From Marinirhabdus sp963799365 (GTDB lineage: Bacteria; Bacteroidota; Bacteroidia; Flavobacteriales; Flavobacteriaceae): a DNA stretch of 64,000 bases. Of this stretch, positions 43,416-51,702 are shown piece by piece. The notes under the pieces were generated by a model that was not told the origin of the DNA, did not search any database, and saw only the letters and a list, made by a program, of their open reading frames with translations. The position numbers and the translations under genes are program-made. How positions within the stretch are numbered: position 1 is the stretch's first letter; the number at the start of each line of letters is the position of its first letter. The stretch spans positions 620,001 to 684,000 of the forward strand of contig CAWCWV010000017.1 of NCBI GenBank assembly GCA_963799365.1, in the 5' to 3' direction.

Positions 43416-45801
43416 TATAAATGATGACATTTTTACAAATGGCAGGGTAGGAATTAATACAAATTCCGTTGTTGACAGACAACTTAATGTAGCTGCTACC
43501 GATGCTGTAAACATTGTTGGAAATTTTGAAAGTGTTGCCACCAATGACGATCCAAAAACTGGTATCAACATTAGCCTTGATGGTTCTGGTAACGGTATGC
43601 AAAGTGGACTTACTAGTACAATAGATAATACAGGAAATGGATTTAAATATGGGTATTTTAATACCATAAATAGTGAGGGAGCAGGAGGACAATATAATAT
43701 TGCCAACTTTAATGTAAATAATAGTGATGCCTTCAAAGGAGGGACATATAATGATATTGGAGGTTCTGGAGATGGATTTCATATTGGGGTATTTAATCGC
43801 CTGAACAGTTCTGGCACGGGGACCCATCGAGGCACACAAAATCAAATAGAAGGAATTGGATCAGGGGTTCAAATTGGATCCAGAAATATAATTGTAAATA
43901 TAGGATCCGCAGCTCATTATGGGGTTCAAAACACCCTTTCTGGAACTGGAGCAGGTTTTCAATACGGTACTTCAAACGAAATTTCAGTAGATAATGATGC
44001 AAGTCATTTTGGGGTCAACAACTTGATGGAAGGCACAGGTAATAGTTTTCAAGCAGGCGTTCACAATATTATGTTTAACCAAGGGAATGGCAGGCATGAA
44101 GGTGTTTACAATGGTTTTGGGGGAAATGGCACAGGAAACCATTATGGAATGAGAAGTGTTATTGGCGGAACAGGAATTGGCACACAAATAGGGGTGCAAA
44201 ACCAAATAGAAAACACAGGAACCGGAGAACACGCAGGGGTTCGTAATTATTTATCAGGAACTGGAACTGGTTTGCAAAGAGGAATTTATACCGAAATTAC
44301 AAACACAGGAAGCGGAGTGCACGATGGGATGTTTAATTACATTTCAGGATCTGGCACATCATTACAGCGTGGCGTTGTAAACTATATTGATAATTCGGGA
44401 AGCGGAGAGCACCAAGGCACAACCAACCATTTGGTTGGGACTGGCTCCAATCTTCAAACGGGTACATTAAATATCATTGAAAATTCAGGTGACAATACGC
44501 ATTGGGGAGTTCGAAATTTTATGAATGACACAGGAAATGGAGATCATATAGGGACTCAAAATGATTTAGGTCAAATAGGAACTGGAATGCACATCGGGGT
44601 AAGAAATTATATAAGTGGTGCTGGTACAGGAGCGCAATATGGTATGTTTTCTCAATTAACTAACACAGCTGCCAGTGTCCATTATGGAATTTACAACGGC
44701 TTAGCACCAACTGGAGATCAAATATTTGGAACCTATAACAATCTGGAAGGAACTGTTACCAATACTATGACAGGGCACTTCAACAATTTTATAAGCCCTA
44801 GTGGAAGCCATACCGGATACCAAAACCAATTTACATCTGGCACCAACACCCAACGAGGAGTGTACACTATTTTTACCAGCCCGTCTGGAAACTTACTAGG
44901 AACTGAAACATTCTATAATAGCCCTTCTAATGGTACACACACCGGGCACTTAGTAGACTTTAGAGCTGCTTCTTCTGGAGTGACAAATAAATACGGTTTT
45001 CGAGTAGATGTAAATGCAGCAACAGCAGGAACTCTTTACGGGTTTTATGCTACAGTCCCTCAAGCCTCGGGATTTGCAGGCTATTTTGATGGAAATGTAA
45101 CCATAAATGACTCTGGCCTAACAAGAGATGTCAGAATTGAAACTGATAACAAAACACATGCCTTTTTTAGCGATGGCACAAACAATCTCATACGGTTTGG
45201 ATCTGCTACAGGAGGACTATTTGGTAATGGAGCAGTGTACAACGGTATTACCGCCGATTTTGCCGCCGATTTTGACAATAATATTGGTGGAACTACTGTA
45301 GGCATGGGTTCTGCGGAATTTATAATGGACATGGGGGTTAATATATTAGGCATAAGAGGAAGTGTCTACCCTGTGACTGATAATACATTTAGTTTAGGAA
45401 TAGGTGCATTTAGATGGACAAGTATTTACGCATCCTCTGGTGTGGTTAACACAAGCGACGAAAGACTTAAAAGAAACATCCGCTCTTTGGATTACGGGTT
45501 GAATGAAGTGCTACAATTACAACCCATTAAATATAACTGGAAAAACAGCTTAGATCCTTCTGAAGAAAAATTAGGATTTTCTGCACAACAGCTTTTAAAA
45601 ATTATACCAGAAGTAGTCAAAACATACGATTTTGAAATTCCCGAAGACGGTAGTGCTCCGTTTAAAATTCAAAACGAAAATCTAGGTATCTATTATAGTG
45701 ACATTATTCCAGTTCTTACCAAAGCCATTCAGGAACAACAGGAAATCATCAATAATTTAATAAACCGCATTGAAGTTCTGGAAAAAAATAAACAAGAGTA
45801 A
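43369..45801 (+). CDS. Fibre protein, main part: 15-residue repeat stalk and S74 chaperone domain
   Basis: This is the continuation of 43056-43415 after the one-base shift; the TTG at 43369 is not likely a natural start. WYEEGTTTPPSDINDDIFTNGRVGINT is followed by about 25 uninterrupted repeats of 15 residues (43588-44712). The repeat pattern is G-x-G-x-(H/Q)-x-G-x-x-N-x-hydrophobic-x-x-x. Less regular repeats lead to a C-terminal Peptidase_S74/endosialidase-type intramolecular chaperone (NTSDERLKRNI, then GFSAQQLLKIIPEVV) and a terminal coiled coil. In S74 domains the Ser of SDER-type motifs is the self-cleavage site, here codon 45454. It is likely a trimeric beta-solenoid fibre on the cell surface. 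No other phage genes are nearby. Confidence 0.8.
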   Translation: MMKNWYEEGTTTPPSDINDDIFTNGRVGINTNSVVDRQLNVAATDAVNIVGNFESVATNDDPKTGINISLDGSGNGMQSGLTSTIDNTGNGFKYGYFNTINSEGAGGQYNIANFNVNNSDAFKGGTYNDIGGSGDGFHIGVFNRLNSSGTGTHRGTQNQIEGIGSGVQIGSRNIIVNIGSAAHYGVQNTLSGTGAGFQYGTSNEISVDNDASHFGVNNLMEGTGNSFQAGVHNIMFNQGNGRHEGVYNGFGGNGTGNHYGMRSVIGGTGIGTQIGVQNQIENTGTGEHAGVRNYLSGTGTGLQRGIYTEITNTGSGVHDGMFNYISGSGTSLQRGVVNYIDNSGSGEHQGTTNHLVGTGSNLQTGTLNIIENSGDNTHWGVRNFMNDTGNGDHIGTQNDLGQIGTGMHIGVRNYISGAGTGAQYGMFSQLTNTAASVHYGIYNGLAPTGDQIFGTYNNLEGTVTNTMTGHFNNFISPSGSHTGYQNQFTSGTNTQRGVYTIFTSPSGNLLGTETFYNSPSNGTHTGHLVDFRAASSGVTNKYGFRVDVNAATAGTLYGFYATVPQASGFAGYFDGNVTINDSGLTRDVRIETDNKTHAFFSDGTNNLIRFGSATGGLFGNGAVYNGITADFAADFDNNIGGTTVGMGSAEFIMDMGVNILGIRGSVYPVTDNTFSLGIGAFRWTSIYASSGVVNTSDERLKRNIRSLDYGLNEVLQLQPIKYNWKNSLDPSEEKLGFSAQQLLKIIPEVVKTYDFEIPEDGSAPFKIQNENLGIYYSDIIPVLTKAIQEQQEIINNLINRIEVLEKNKQE

Positions 45802-45822
45802 TTAACATAACAAAACAAACTC

Positions 45823-46173
45823 ATAAAACAAATTTCAAAAATTGCGATTACAGTAATCGCCCTGGCCGTTTCTACCTTGGTATTTGGGCAGAAAAACACC
45901 TCTCCTAAGCTACAGAAACCAATGCTTCTGGAAAAAACTAGTACTAAACTTACAGATGGCAACAAACAAGTAAAAGCAGATTTTGCAAACACTCAAACTT
46001 CTTACAAAACTCCTGTAATACCAGGATTGGCATCATCCAAGGAAGCTACGCTAAAAGCTGAAGTATTGGCGCTCTTTAGTATAAATAATGCTCCACCAGA
46101 GTCAAAGCCAGCACCTCCAAACACAACTCTATCACCAAATGTTGATCCATCAATACCAAAAAAAGACAATTAA
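45823..46173 (+). CDS. Small exported protein with non-ATG (ATA) start position
   Basis: About 116 residues. The frame reads (I)KQISKIAITVIALAVSTLVFGQ, an excellent signal peptide, but its first codon is ATA at 45823 instead of ATG. The TTG at 45877 would cut off most of the signal sequence. The mature part is short and Pro-rich at the end (SKPAPPNTTLSPNVDPSIPKK). No family is recognised. Either ATA is used, the start is mutated, or a base is miscalled. Confidence 0.5.
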   Translation: MKQISKIAITVIALAVSTLVFGQKNTSPKLQKPMLLEKTSTKLTDGNKQVKADFANTQTSYKTPVIPGLASSKEATLKAEVLALFSINNAPPESKPAPPNTTLSPNVDPSIPKKDN

Positions 46174-46214
46174 ACGAGTATAAATGTTTGTTTTTACATA
46201 AATAAATTCAAAAT

Positions 46215-46868
46215 ATGAAAACTATGAAAACACTATTTACCATCTTTTTTTGCCTCCTTTTATGTTCCTGTAACAATACGGACAATAAAACCCAAAATGA
46301 AACTGCTTCTTCAAGTGAAGACACACCTACTAACACATCGTCCAAAAAAGAAGCAGTTTTAAAAGAGGGCAATCTTAAACAACAATGTGACTACAATACA
46401 TTGTTTGAAAGAGAACCAAACAACTGCGATTTTATAAATACTAAAAGCCTGTCAATGGCGCTAGGTGTTTCTTCAGAATTAATTGCGAACACGAATAACA
46501 ATTGCACCTTTCAACTTACCGAAGCAAATGGTGAAAAAACCAGTTTCCGCTTTTCAATAGAACCTTGGAGCAACATAACAATTTTAAAAGAGATTAAAAC
46601 AGCAAAAGAAAATGCCGAAACCTTTGGAAAAGACTCCAAATTAAGTCAGTATCGAATAAGCGAAACCGGCGATACCTATTTATCTATGCATCAAAACAGG
46701 ATGATTCGCATCCTAAACGAACGGAGCCAAAATGTTATAGTGCTGTTTTATTCAGTACAAAAAGGAGCTGCCGAAAATGAACTTGAAAAAATAGCTGATC
46801 CAAAAGACGTTGCGAGAGAGCGTTCTTATACCATCGCCAATTATTTACTCAATACTTATAAAAAATAA
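46215..46868 (+). CDS. Putative lipoprotein, uncharacterised
   Basis: 217 residues. MKTMKTLFTIFFCLLLCSCN carries a lipobox Cys, followed by a polar Thr/Ser/Asn linker (residues 20-50). The remainder is a soluble domain with Cys residues in CDYNTLFE, NNCDF and NNCTF. The second ATG (46224) is an equally good start. I do not recognise the family. It lies in the middle of the fibre operon, 41 bp after the preceding gene. Confidence 0.75.
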   Translation: MKTMKTLFTIFFCLLLCSCNNTDNKTQNETASSSEDTPTNTSSKKEAVLKEGNLKQQCDYNTLFEREPNNCDFINTKSLSMALGVSSELIANTNNNCTFQLTEANGEKTSFRFSIEPWSNITILKEIKTAKENAETFGKDSKLSQYRISETGDTYLSMHQNRMIRILNERSQNVIVLFYSVQKGAAENELEKIADPKDVARERSYTIANYLLNTYKK

Positions 46869-46890
46869 ATTTTTAAAACAAACAAATCTC

Positions 46891-48186
46891 ATGAAAACGA
46901 AACAACTATTACTGGTGATTTGTCTACTTGCAGTAGCAACACCATCGCACGCACAACTATTCAAAAAACTAGGTAAAGCAGCCGAAAGAGCTGCCGAAAG
47001 AACCATTGAACGACGTGTAGAAACAGAAACTACAAAAAGTACAGACAGAGCTTTGGACACCGTCATAGAAGCCCCAAAAGAGAAATCGAAAAGACGTAGA
47101 AACAAAGGAAAAAAGGGGAAGAATAGTGGTAACATTATTGGCGGAAATGACGCCAGTAACCAAGAGTCTAGTGTATCAAATAAGCCCGTAGTGAACTCCA
47201 ATTTCGATTTTACCCCTGGGAATGTTCCTATTTTTAAAGACAATTTTTCCACAGATAATACAGGAGATTTTCCAGCCAATTGGGATAGCAACGGGTCTGG
47301 CGAATTAGTTACCATAAACGGTACAAAATGGCTTCGGTTAGGGAATAAGGCAACAATTTTACCAATGCTTAAAAACCCACTTCCAGAAAACTACACTATT
47401 GAATTCGATTTATTTACGGACGGAATGGATAAAAAAACAAGTTCACAGGCATTTTTAAAACTGTTGCTGGAAGACAATAATAATTTTCAAAAACCGAAAA
47501 CATTCAGCATGGTTGAATTGTCTCCCTGCCAGTTTATTGAGTCGCAAGGTGTGATTGAAAAACAGGTAAATGGCACACGGGAAATGCGTAATAAAATAGG
47601 GAAAGACATTAGAAATGCTATTGAGGGTAAATCTAAAGTTTCCATTGCCGTCAACAAAACACGTATGCGGGTTTGGCTTAATGAAGAAAAAATTGTGGAT
47701 GTACCAAGGTTGGTTCATGAAGATGCAAATTATTTTAAACTATATACCACAAGCCTGCGGGATAATGGCGAGAACGATAAAATCTATATTGCCAATGTTA
47801 AAATAGCAAAAAGTGGTGAAGACAATCGAAGCAAATTACTTACCGAAGGAAGGTTGTCTACCAACGCTATTTTATTCAACACTGGCTCTGCTTCTATTAA
47901 AGGAGGTGCAGAGGCTATTTTAAAGGAGATTGGAGAAGCTTTACAATCCAACCCCACTATCAATATTATAATCGTTGGGCATACCGATGCCGATGGCGAT
48001 GCAAATAGCAACCTTAAACTTTCTCTGGAGAGAGCGGCATCTGTAAAACAAGAACTCATACAAAATTATGGGATCGCTTCCAGTAGAATTCAGACCAATG
48101 GAAAAGGGGAGTCTGAACCCATAGCAAATAACGATACCACGTCTGGAAAATCTCAAAACAGAAGGGTAGAATTTATAAAAATATAG
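46891..48186 (+). CDS. OmpA-family exported protein
   Basis: About 431 residues from the ATG at 46891, which begins MKTKQLLLVICLLAVATPSHAQ, a clear signal peptide. A basic helical stretch (AAERAAERTIERRVE; KRRRNKGKKGK) is followed by a concanavalin-like/lamin-type beta domain (FKDNFSTDNTGDFPANWD). The C-terminus is an OmpA peptidoglycan-binding domain: ILFNTGSASIKGGAEAIL, IIIVGHTDADGDANSNLKLSLERA and NRRVEFIK. It probably ties an outer-membrane or periplasmic structure to peptidoglycan. Confidence 0.88.
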   Translation: MKTKQLLLVICLLAVATPSHAQLFKKLGKAAERAAERTIERRVETETTKSTDRALDTVIEAPKEKSKRRRNKGKKGKNSGNIIGGNDASNQESSVSNKPVVNSNFDFTPGNVPIFKDNFSTDNTGDFPANWDSNGSGELVTINGTKWLRLGNKATILPMLKNPLPENYTIEFDLFTDGMDKKTSSQAFLKLLLEDNNNFQKPKTFSMVELSPCQFIESQGVIEKQVNGTREMRNKIGKDIRNAIEGKSKVSIAVNKTRMRVWLNEEKIVDVPRLVHEDANYFKLYTTSLRDNGENDKIYIANVKIAKSGEDNRSKLLTEGRLSTNAILFNTGSASIKGGAEAILKEIGEALQSNPTINIIIVGHTDADGDANSNLKLSLERAASVKQELIQNYGIASSRIQTNGKGESEPIANNDTTSGKSQNRRVEFIKI

Positions 48187-48291
48187 AATAACGGTAGCTT
48201 AGAAATTCCAGCAAATTTTACCGGGGATTTTAAAACACATTATGAATGTGCCCGTCAAATAGCTCAAATTAAAGGAACAACCAATTATTAA
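48187..48291 (+). pseudogene. In-frame 34-codon tail after the OmpA-type stop
   Basis: Directly after the TAG stop, the same frame stays open for 34 codons (NNGSLEIPANFTGDFKTHYE, then CARQIAQIKGTTNY) to a TAA. It looks protein-like, but there is no start codon and OmpA proteins normally end where the stop is. It may be a gene remnant; stop-codon read-through is less likely. Confidence 0.3.
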
Positions 48292-48304
48292 TTTTAAACT
48301 ATAG

Positions 48305-49015
48305 ATGATGAAAACAAAAATTCATTTTTTACTGATTATTGCTCTGCTTATGGGTAGTGCTGCAATTAATGCACAAAATTGTATAGATATACAAACATCA
48401 GATTTGACTAGTTATTTGAATAAAAATATTAAACCAAGTCTGGATCTGAAACTCGATAAAAATGACGGGTTTTTAGCAATTAATAGACAAAGGCAAAATT
48501 TACATATGCCAGATGTTACAGTAAGCCCCATTTCTCGGACCTGGAATTATTATTTTGATGATGTGAGAAGGATGGACAGCAATTTTTTCTACGATTCGAA
48601 AACAAATACTATAGCACTAGATGTGAAATTTGAAGATAAAGGGTTTGAACTAAAAGGAATGTGTAACGGTTGTTTTAACAGATTTAAAGACAGCAGAGCT
48701 CCTGATGTAGACTGGAAAGGCCCTCAGATTTTACGTATTTATTTAAAACCTATGATCTACCAAAGATCTGTCTCTTTTCAAGTTATAGATGTTAAAATGA
48801 TTGGTGATCTCTCTGCCAATGGTGCAGGTAATTTAATACCGAACCTCACTGAAAAAATTGCAGGTCAGTTAGATGTAGAAATGAGAAAGATATTTAATTC
48901 CAGCGAAACGCAGCGCTTATTTAATGATGCCATAAGGCCTTTATTAAAAAAGAATAAAGTTGGATCGCTGGCTAGTGTTTCGATGGCTTCCAGCAGCATG
49001 AGAGTTTGTGAATAA
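48305..49015 (+). CDS. Exported protein, uncharacterised
   Basis: 236 residues with a signal peptide (MMKTKIHFLLIIALLMGSAA, INAQ). The mature part has FDDVRRMDSNFFYDSKTNTIALDVKFEDKG, suggesting a lipid-binding or beta-sandwich fold, plus a CNGC motif near residue 120. No known family is recognised. It sits in the fibre operon. Confidence 0.75.
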   Translation: MMKTKIHFLLIIALLMGSAAINAQNCIDIQTSDLTSYLNKNIKPSLDLKLDKNDGFLAINRQRQNLHMPDVTVSPISRTWNYYFDDVRRMDSNFFYDSKTNTIALDVKFEDKGFELKGMCNGCFNRFKDSRAPDVDWKGPQILRIYLKPMIYQRSVSFQVIDVKMIGDLSANGAGNLIPNLTEKIAGQLDVEMRKIFNSSETQRLFNDAIRPLLKKNKVGSLASVSMASSSMRVCE

Positions 49016-49035
49016 TTTAAAAAAACAATAAAACC

Positions 49036-49392
49036 ATGAAAAATATAATAATTACGGCGCTTCTTACGCTGGGGTGTTTTGTATATACAACCGCCCAGAA
49101 TTCTGACACTAAAAAGGAAACCAAAGATGCTAAGGAGCCTTTGAATATGATGGATACCCAAGCAAAATTGTATAGTACTATTTTTGCCGACCTGGGTGGA
49201 GGAGCAGAATTTGAGAATGTAGATTCTTTTATGGAACTCGTAAATAACATGGACGCCAGTCCAGAGATAAAAGAAAAACTTACCGAACAGTATAATTCAT
49301 ATAGAAACAGTCTTACTTCTAAAAAGAAAGACTCTTTAAAAGTAGAATTAAATACGCTGTTGCAAATGGCAAAAAAAGATAATGATAATTAA
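49036..49392 (+). CDS. Small exported protein, uncharacterised
   Basis: 118 residues: signal peptide MKNIIITALLTLGCFVYTTA then QNSDTKKETKDAKE and a helical domain rich in Lys, Glu and Asn. It starts 20 bp after the previous stop, and the following gene's start is 31 bp after its stop. No family is recognised. Confidence 0.7.
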   Translation: MKNIIITALLTLGCFVYTTAQNSDTKKETKDAKEPLNMMDTQAKLYSTIFADLGGGAEFENVDSFMELVNNMDASPEIKEKLTEQYNSYRNSLTSKKKDSLKVELNTLLQMAKKDNDN

Positions 49393-49423
49393 TATTCTAA
49401 AAAATAAAAAAAACCTTGACATT

Positions 49424-50107
49424 ATGAAAACTTTAAAAATAACCTTAGCCTTTATACTCACTTTGGTGATGACCATTCCAGTGATTGCTCAAGATAATTG
49501 TAGCGCTTTTTATCCTTTTGAAGATGGAGTAACATTCCAAATAACCAACTATGGCAAAAACAAAAGAGTAGCCGCTATTACAGATTTTCTAGTTACCGAG
49601 GCTACAAGCAACTTTGCTACATTTAAATCCTTTTTAAGAGATAAAGATGGCGAAGTATTAAATGAAGCTACCTTTACCATGTCTTGCGAAAATGATGGTA
49701 TAGTAGTAGATATGGAATCTCTTTTAAATCCACAGTTATTAGAAAATTATAGAGATTTTGAAACCGAAATTTCCGGGACACAAATAGTAATTCCAAACAA
49801 TTTATCCATTGGCCAGGAGCTGCCAGATGCTGCTATGAATATGAGAATAAACATGAGTGGTATTAATATAAAAATGGAGGTCTCAATGACAGACAGAACT
49901 GTGCTAACTAAAGAAACTGTAACCACCCCAGCTGGTACGTTTGAGTGTTTCGTAATTGGTTATACAAATACAGTTAACATGGGAATGAACCGCACCACAA
50001 CTGCCAAACAATGGATTGCAAGAGGTGTCGGATTGGTAAAACAAGAAGATTACAATGGACGCGGAAGGGTTACGAGTAGTAGTCTACTTACAGACTTTCA
50101 TAGATAA
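49424..50107 (+). CDS. TapB-like / DUF3108-like exported protein
   Basis: About 227 residues from the ATG at 49424 (MKTLKITLAFILTLVMTIPVIAQ signal peptide). An in-frame ATG at 49382 overlaps the previous gene and is unlikely. CSAFYPFEDGVTFQITNYGKNKRV and the late VTTPAGTFECFVIGYTN match the beta-barrel-like TapB/DUF3108 pattern seen in Bacteroidota. The function is unknown. Confidence 0.75.
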   Translation: MKTLKITLAFILTLVMTIPVIAQDNCSAFYPFEDGVTFQITNYGKNKRVAAITDFLVTEATSNFATFKSFLRDKDGEVLNEATFTMSCENDGIVVDMESLLNPQLLENYRDFETEISGTQIVIPNNLSIGQELPDAAMNMRINMSGINIKMEVSMTDRTVLTKETVTTPAGTFECFVIGYTNTVNMGMNRTTTAKQWIARGVGLVKQEDYNGRGRVTSSSLLTDFHR

Positions 50108-50115
50108 AAATAATC

Positions 50116-50973
50116 ATGAAAAATTCAGCTTTATATTTCGTTGTTGTACTAGTCGTAGCCTCGGGTTCTTTATGGGCACAGGAAGAGATACGCGTCACCA
50201 AACCCTATAATGAAACACCATTTATAGCACTTGAGTCTACAAGTGGTGACCAGGCAAATATAAAATTTAGCAAAACGGGAAGTACTTTTTTTTGGGATCA
50301 GATCGCTGGTATACGTACCGGAAGTGCTTCTGGGACTATGAGTTTTTTTTACAACTCTCGTGATATTATGACACTTCGTGGCGATGGTAAAGTGGGTATT
50401 AACACATTCCGTCCCAACGCGACGCTGGACGTGTTGGGAGACTTAAAATTACAATATGGCACCACTATAAATGAAATTTCCAACGATAGAAATTTAAGTA
50501 GCAACAGTAACAACGCTGTACCCACCGAATATGCCGTAAAACAATATGTGGATAACCGAAAGTCTAATTACTGGGTGTTGGGAGGGTTAAATACAGATTA
50601 TGCGTACCGAGGCTCTAATGCTGCAATTTACGTTGGTATTGGCCCTACACTAACAATTAATAAACAGTATGATGATTCGGTGATTGAAGTTACCTTAAAT
50701 ACTTTTGTAGGTGTAAAAGATTTCCCAAGTGGTGTTAGCGCAGTGTCTTTCCAAATACGTGTCGATACAAACCCATCGCTCATAAGTAATAATGCAGCTA
50801 TAAAAAAAGCGAACAGCGAGCAATTTATTTCCCTTTTTGCAATCTTTAAGGATTTACCTGCGGGGGAACATGAGATTCGAATATTTATGAAACCCGTAAG
50901 ACCTTCCGCAGTGCAGGTAATGCTGGATCCTGGTAATTTTGGTGGTAAAATAATTGCTAAAGAAACGTTTTAA
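50116..50973 (+). CDS. Second fibre-like exported protein
   Basis: 285 residues with a signal peptide ending LWAQ. GDGKVGINTFRPNATLDVLGDL and the following NSNNAVPTEYAVKQYVDNRKS are typical of Bacteroidota tail-fibre/trimeric surface proteins. The C-terminal ~140 residues form a different beta domain rather than an S74 chaperone. It is the last gene of the operon, 8 bp after the TapB-like gene, and convergent with lipB. Confidence 0.75.
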   Translation: MKNSALYFVVVLVVASGSLWAQEEIRVTKPYNETPFIALESTSGDQANIKFSKTGSTFFWDQIAGIRTGSASGTMSFFYNSRDIMTLRGDGKVGINTFRPNATLDVLGDLKLQYGTTINEISNDRNLSSNSNNAVPTEYAVKQYVDNRKSNYWVLGGLNTDYAYRGSNAAIYVGIGPTLTINKQYDDSVIEVTLNTFVGVKDFPSGVSAVSFQIRVDTNPSLISNNAAIKKANSEQFISLFAIFKDLPAGEHEIRIFMKPVRPSAVQVMLDPGNFGGKIIAKETF

Positions 50974-51003
50974 ATCAAACCAATCATGTTTTAATCACAA
51001 TTT

Positions 51004-51702
51004 TTAATGTAGTTCTGCATCAAAAAGTTGCGCAAAATGTTTCAGAAGTTTTTCCTTTACTTCTTTTATATCAACTTCGGCTTTGCCTAATTCTACATTT
51101 AATGAGGTTACGGCTTTGCCTTTAATCCCGCATGGAATCATATTATCAAAATAACCCAAATCTGTGTTTACGTTAAATGCAAATCCGTGCATGGTTACCC
51201 AGCGACTTGCACGAACACCCATGGCACAAATTTTTCTGGCAAACGGAGTCCCTACATCTAGCCAAACACCAGTTTCACCTGGGCTTCTTCCAGATTTAAT
51301 ACCATATTCGGCTAAGGTTAAAATCACCATTTCTTCCAAAAACCGAAGGTATTTATGAATATCTGTAAAGAAATTTTCTAAATCTATAATTGGGTACCCT
51401 ACTATCTGTCCTGGCCCGTGATAGGTAATATCTCCACCTCGGTTAATTTTATAAAAGGTAGCGCCTATTTTGGCTAAGTATGCTTCAGTAACCAGTAGGT
51501 TTTCAAAATCACCACTTTTTCCCAGCGTATAGACATGCGGATGTTCTACGAACAAAAAATGATTTGGAGTTTCCAGTCCAGCATCTTCTCTTCGATTTTT
51601 AATTTTTATATCAATTATTTGCTTAAAAAGTGCTTCCTGATACTCCCACGTTTCTTTATAATCTCTAAGACCTAAGTCTTGTATGAGCAGTTGTCTTTTC
51701 AT
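51004..51702 (-). CDS. lipB: Lipoyl(octanoyl) transferase
   Basis: 232 residues. LipB moves octanoate from acyl-carrier protein to lipoyl domains such as those of AceF in this window. RGGDITYHGPGQIVGYPI and the active site MIPCGIKGKAVTSLNVE, with catalytic Cys and Lys, are clear. It starts immediately after the stop of the upstream lipoprotein gene (0-bp gap). Confidence 0.96.
   Translation of the reverse strand: MKRQLLIQDLGLRDYKETWEYQEALFKQIIDIKIKNRREDAGLETPNHFLFVEHPHVYTLGKSGDFENLLVTEAYLAKIGATFYKINRGGDITYHGPGQIVGYPIIDLENFFTDIHKYLRFLEEMVILTLAEYGIKSGRSPGETGVWLDVGTPFARKICAMGVRASRWVTMHGFAFNVNTDLGYFDNMIPCGIKGKAVTSLNVELGKAEVDIKEVKEKLLKHFAQLFDAELH

Noticed and set aside
43588..44712. CRISPR-like regular repetition
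   Set aside because: The 45-nt period is a protein repeat in an open frame. DNA copies are diverged, with no conserved repeat/spacer alternation and no cas genes.
46810..46890. Extended N-terminus for the OmpA-family protein
   Set aside because: The extension overlaps the previous gene, and the ATG at 46891 begins a textbook signal peptide.
43056..50973. Prophage or phage-tail module, suggested by the S74 tail-fibre domain
   Set aside because: No capsid, portal, terminase, baseplate or integrase genes are present. Each gene has its own bacterial export signal, and such fibre domains are common on Bacteroidota surface proteins.
39825..50973. Polysaccharide-utilisation locus, suggested by the hybrid two-component regulator
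   Set aside because: There is no SusC/SusD pair, glycoside hydrolase or sulfatase in the neighbourhood, and the sensor domain is TPR-like.
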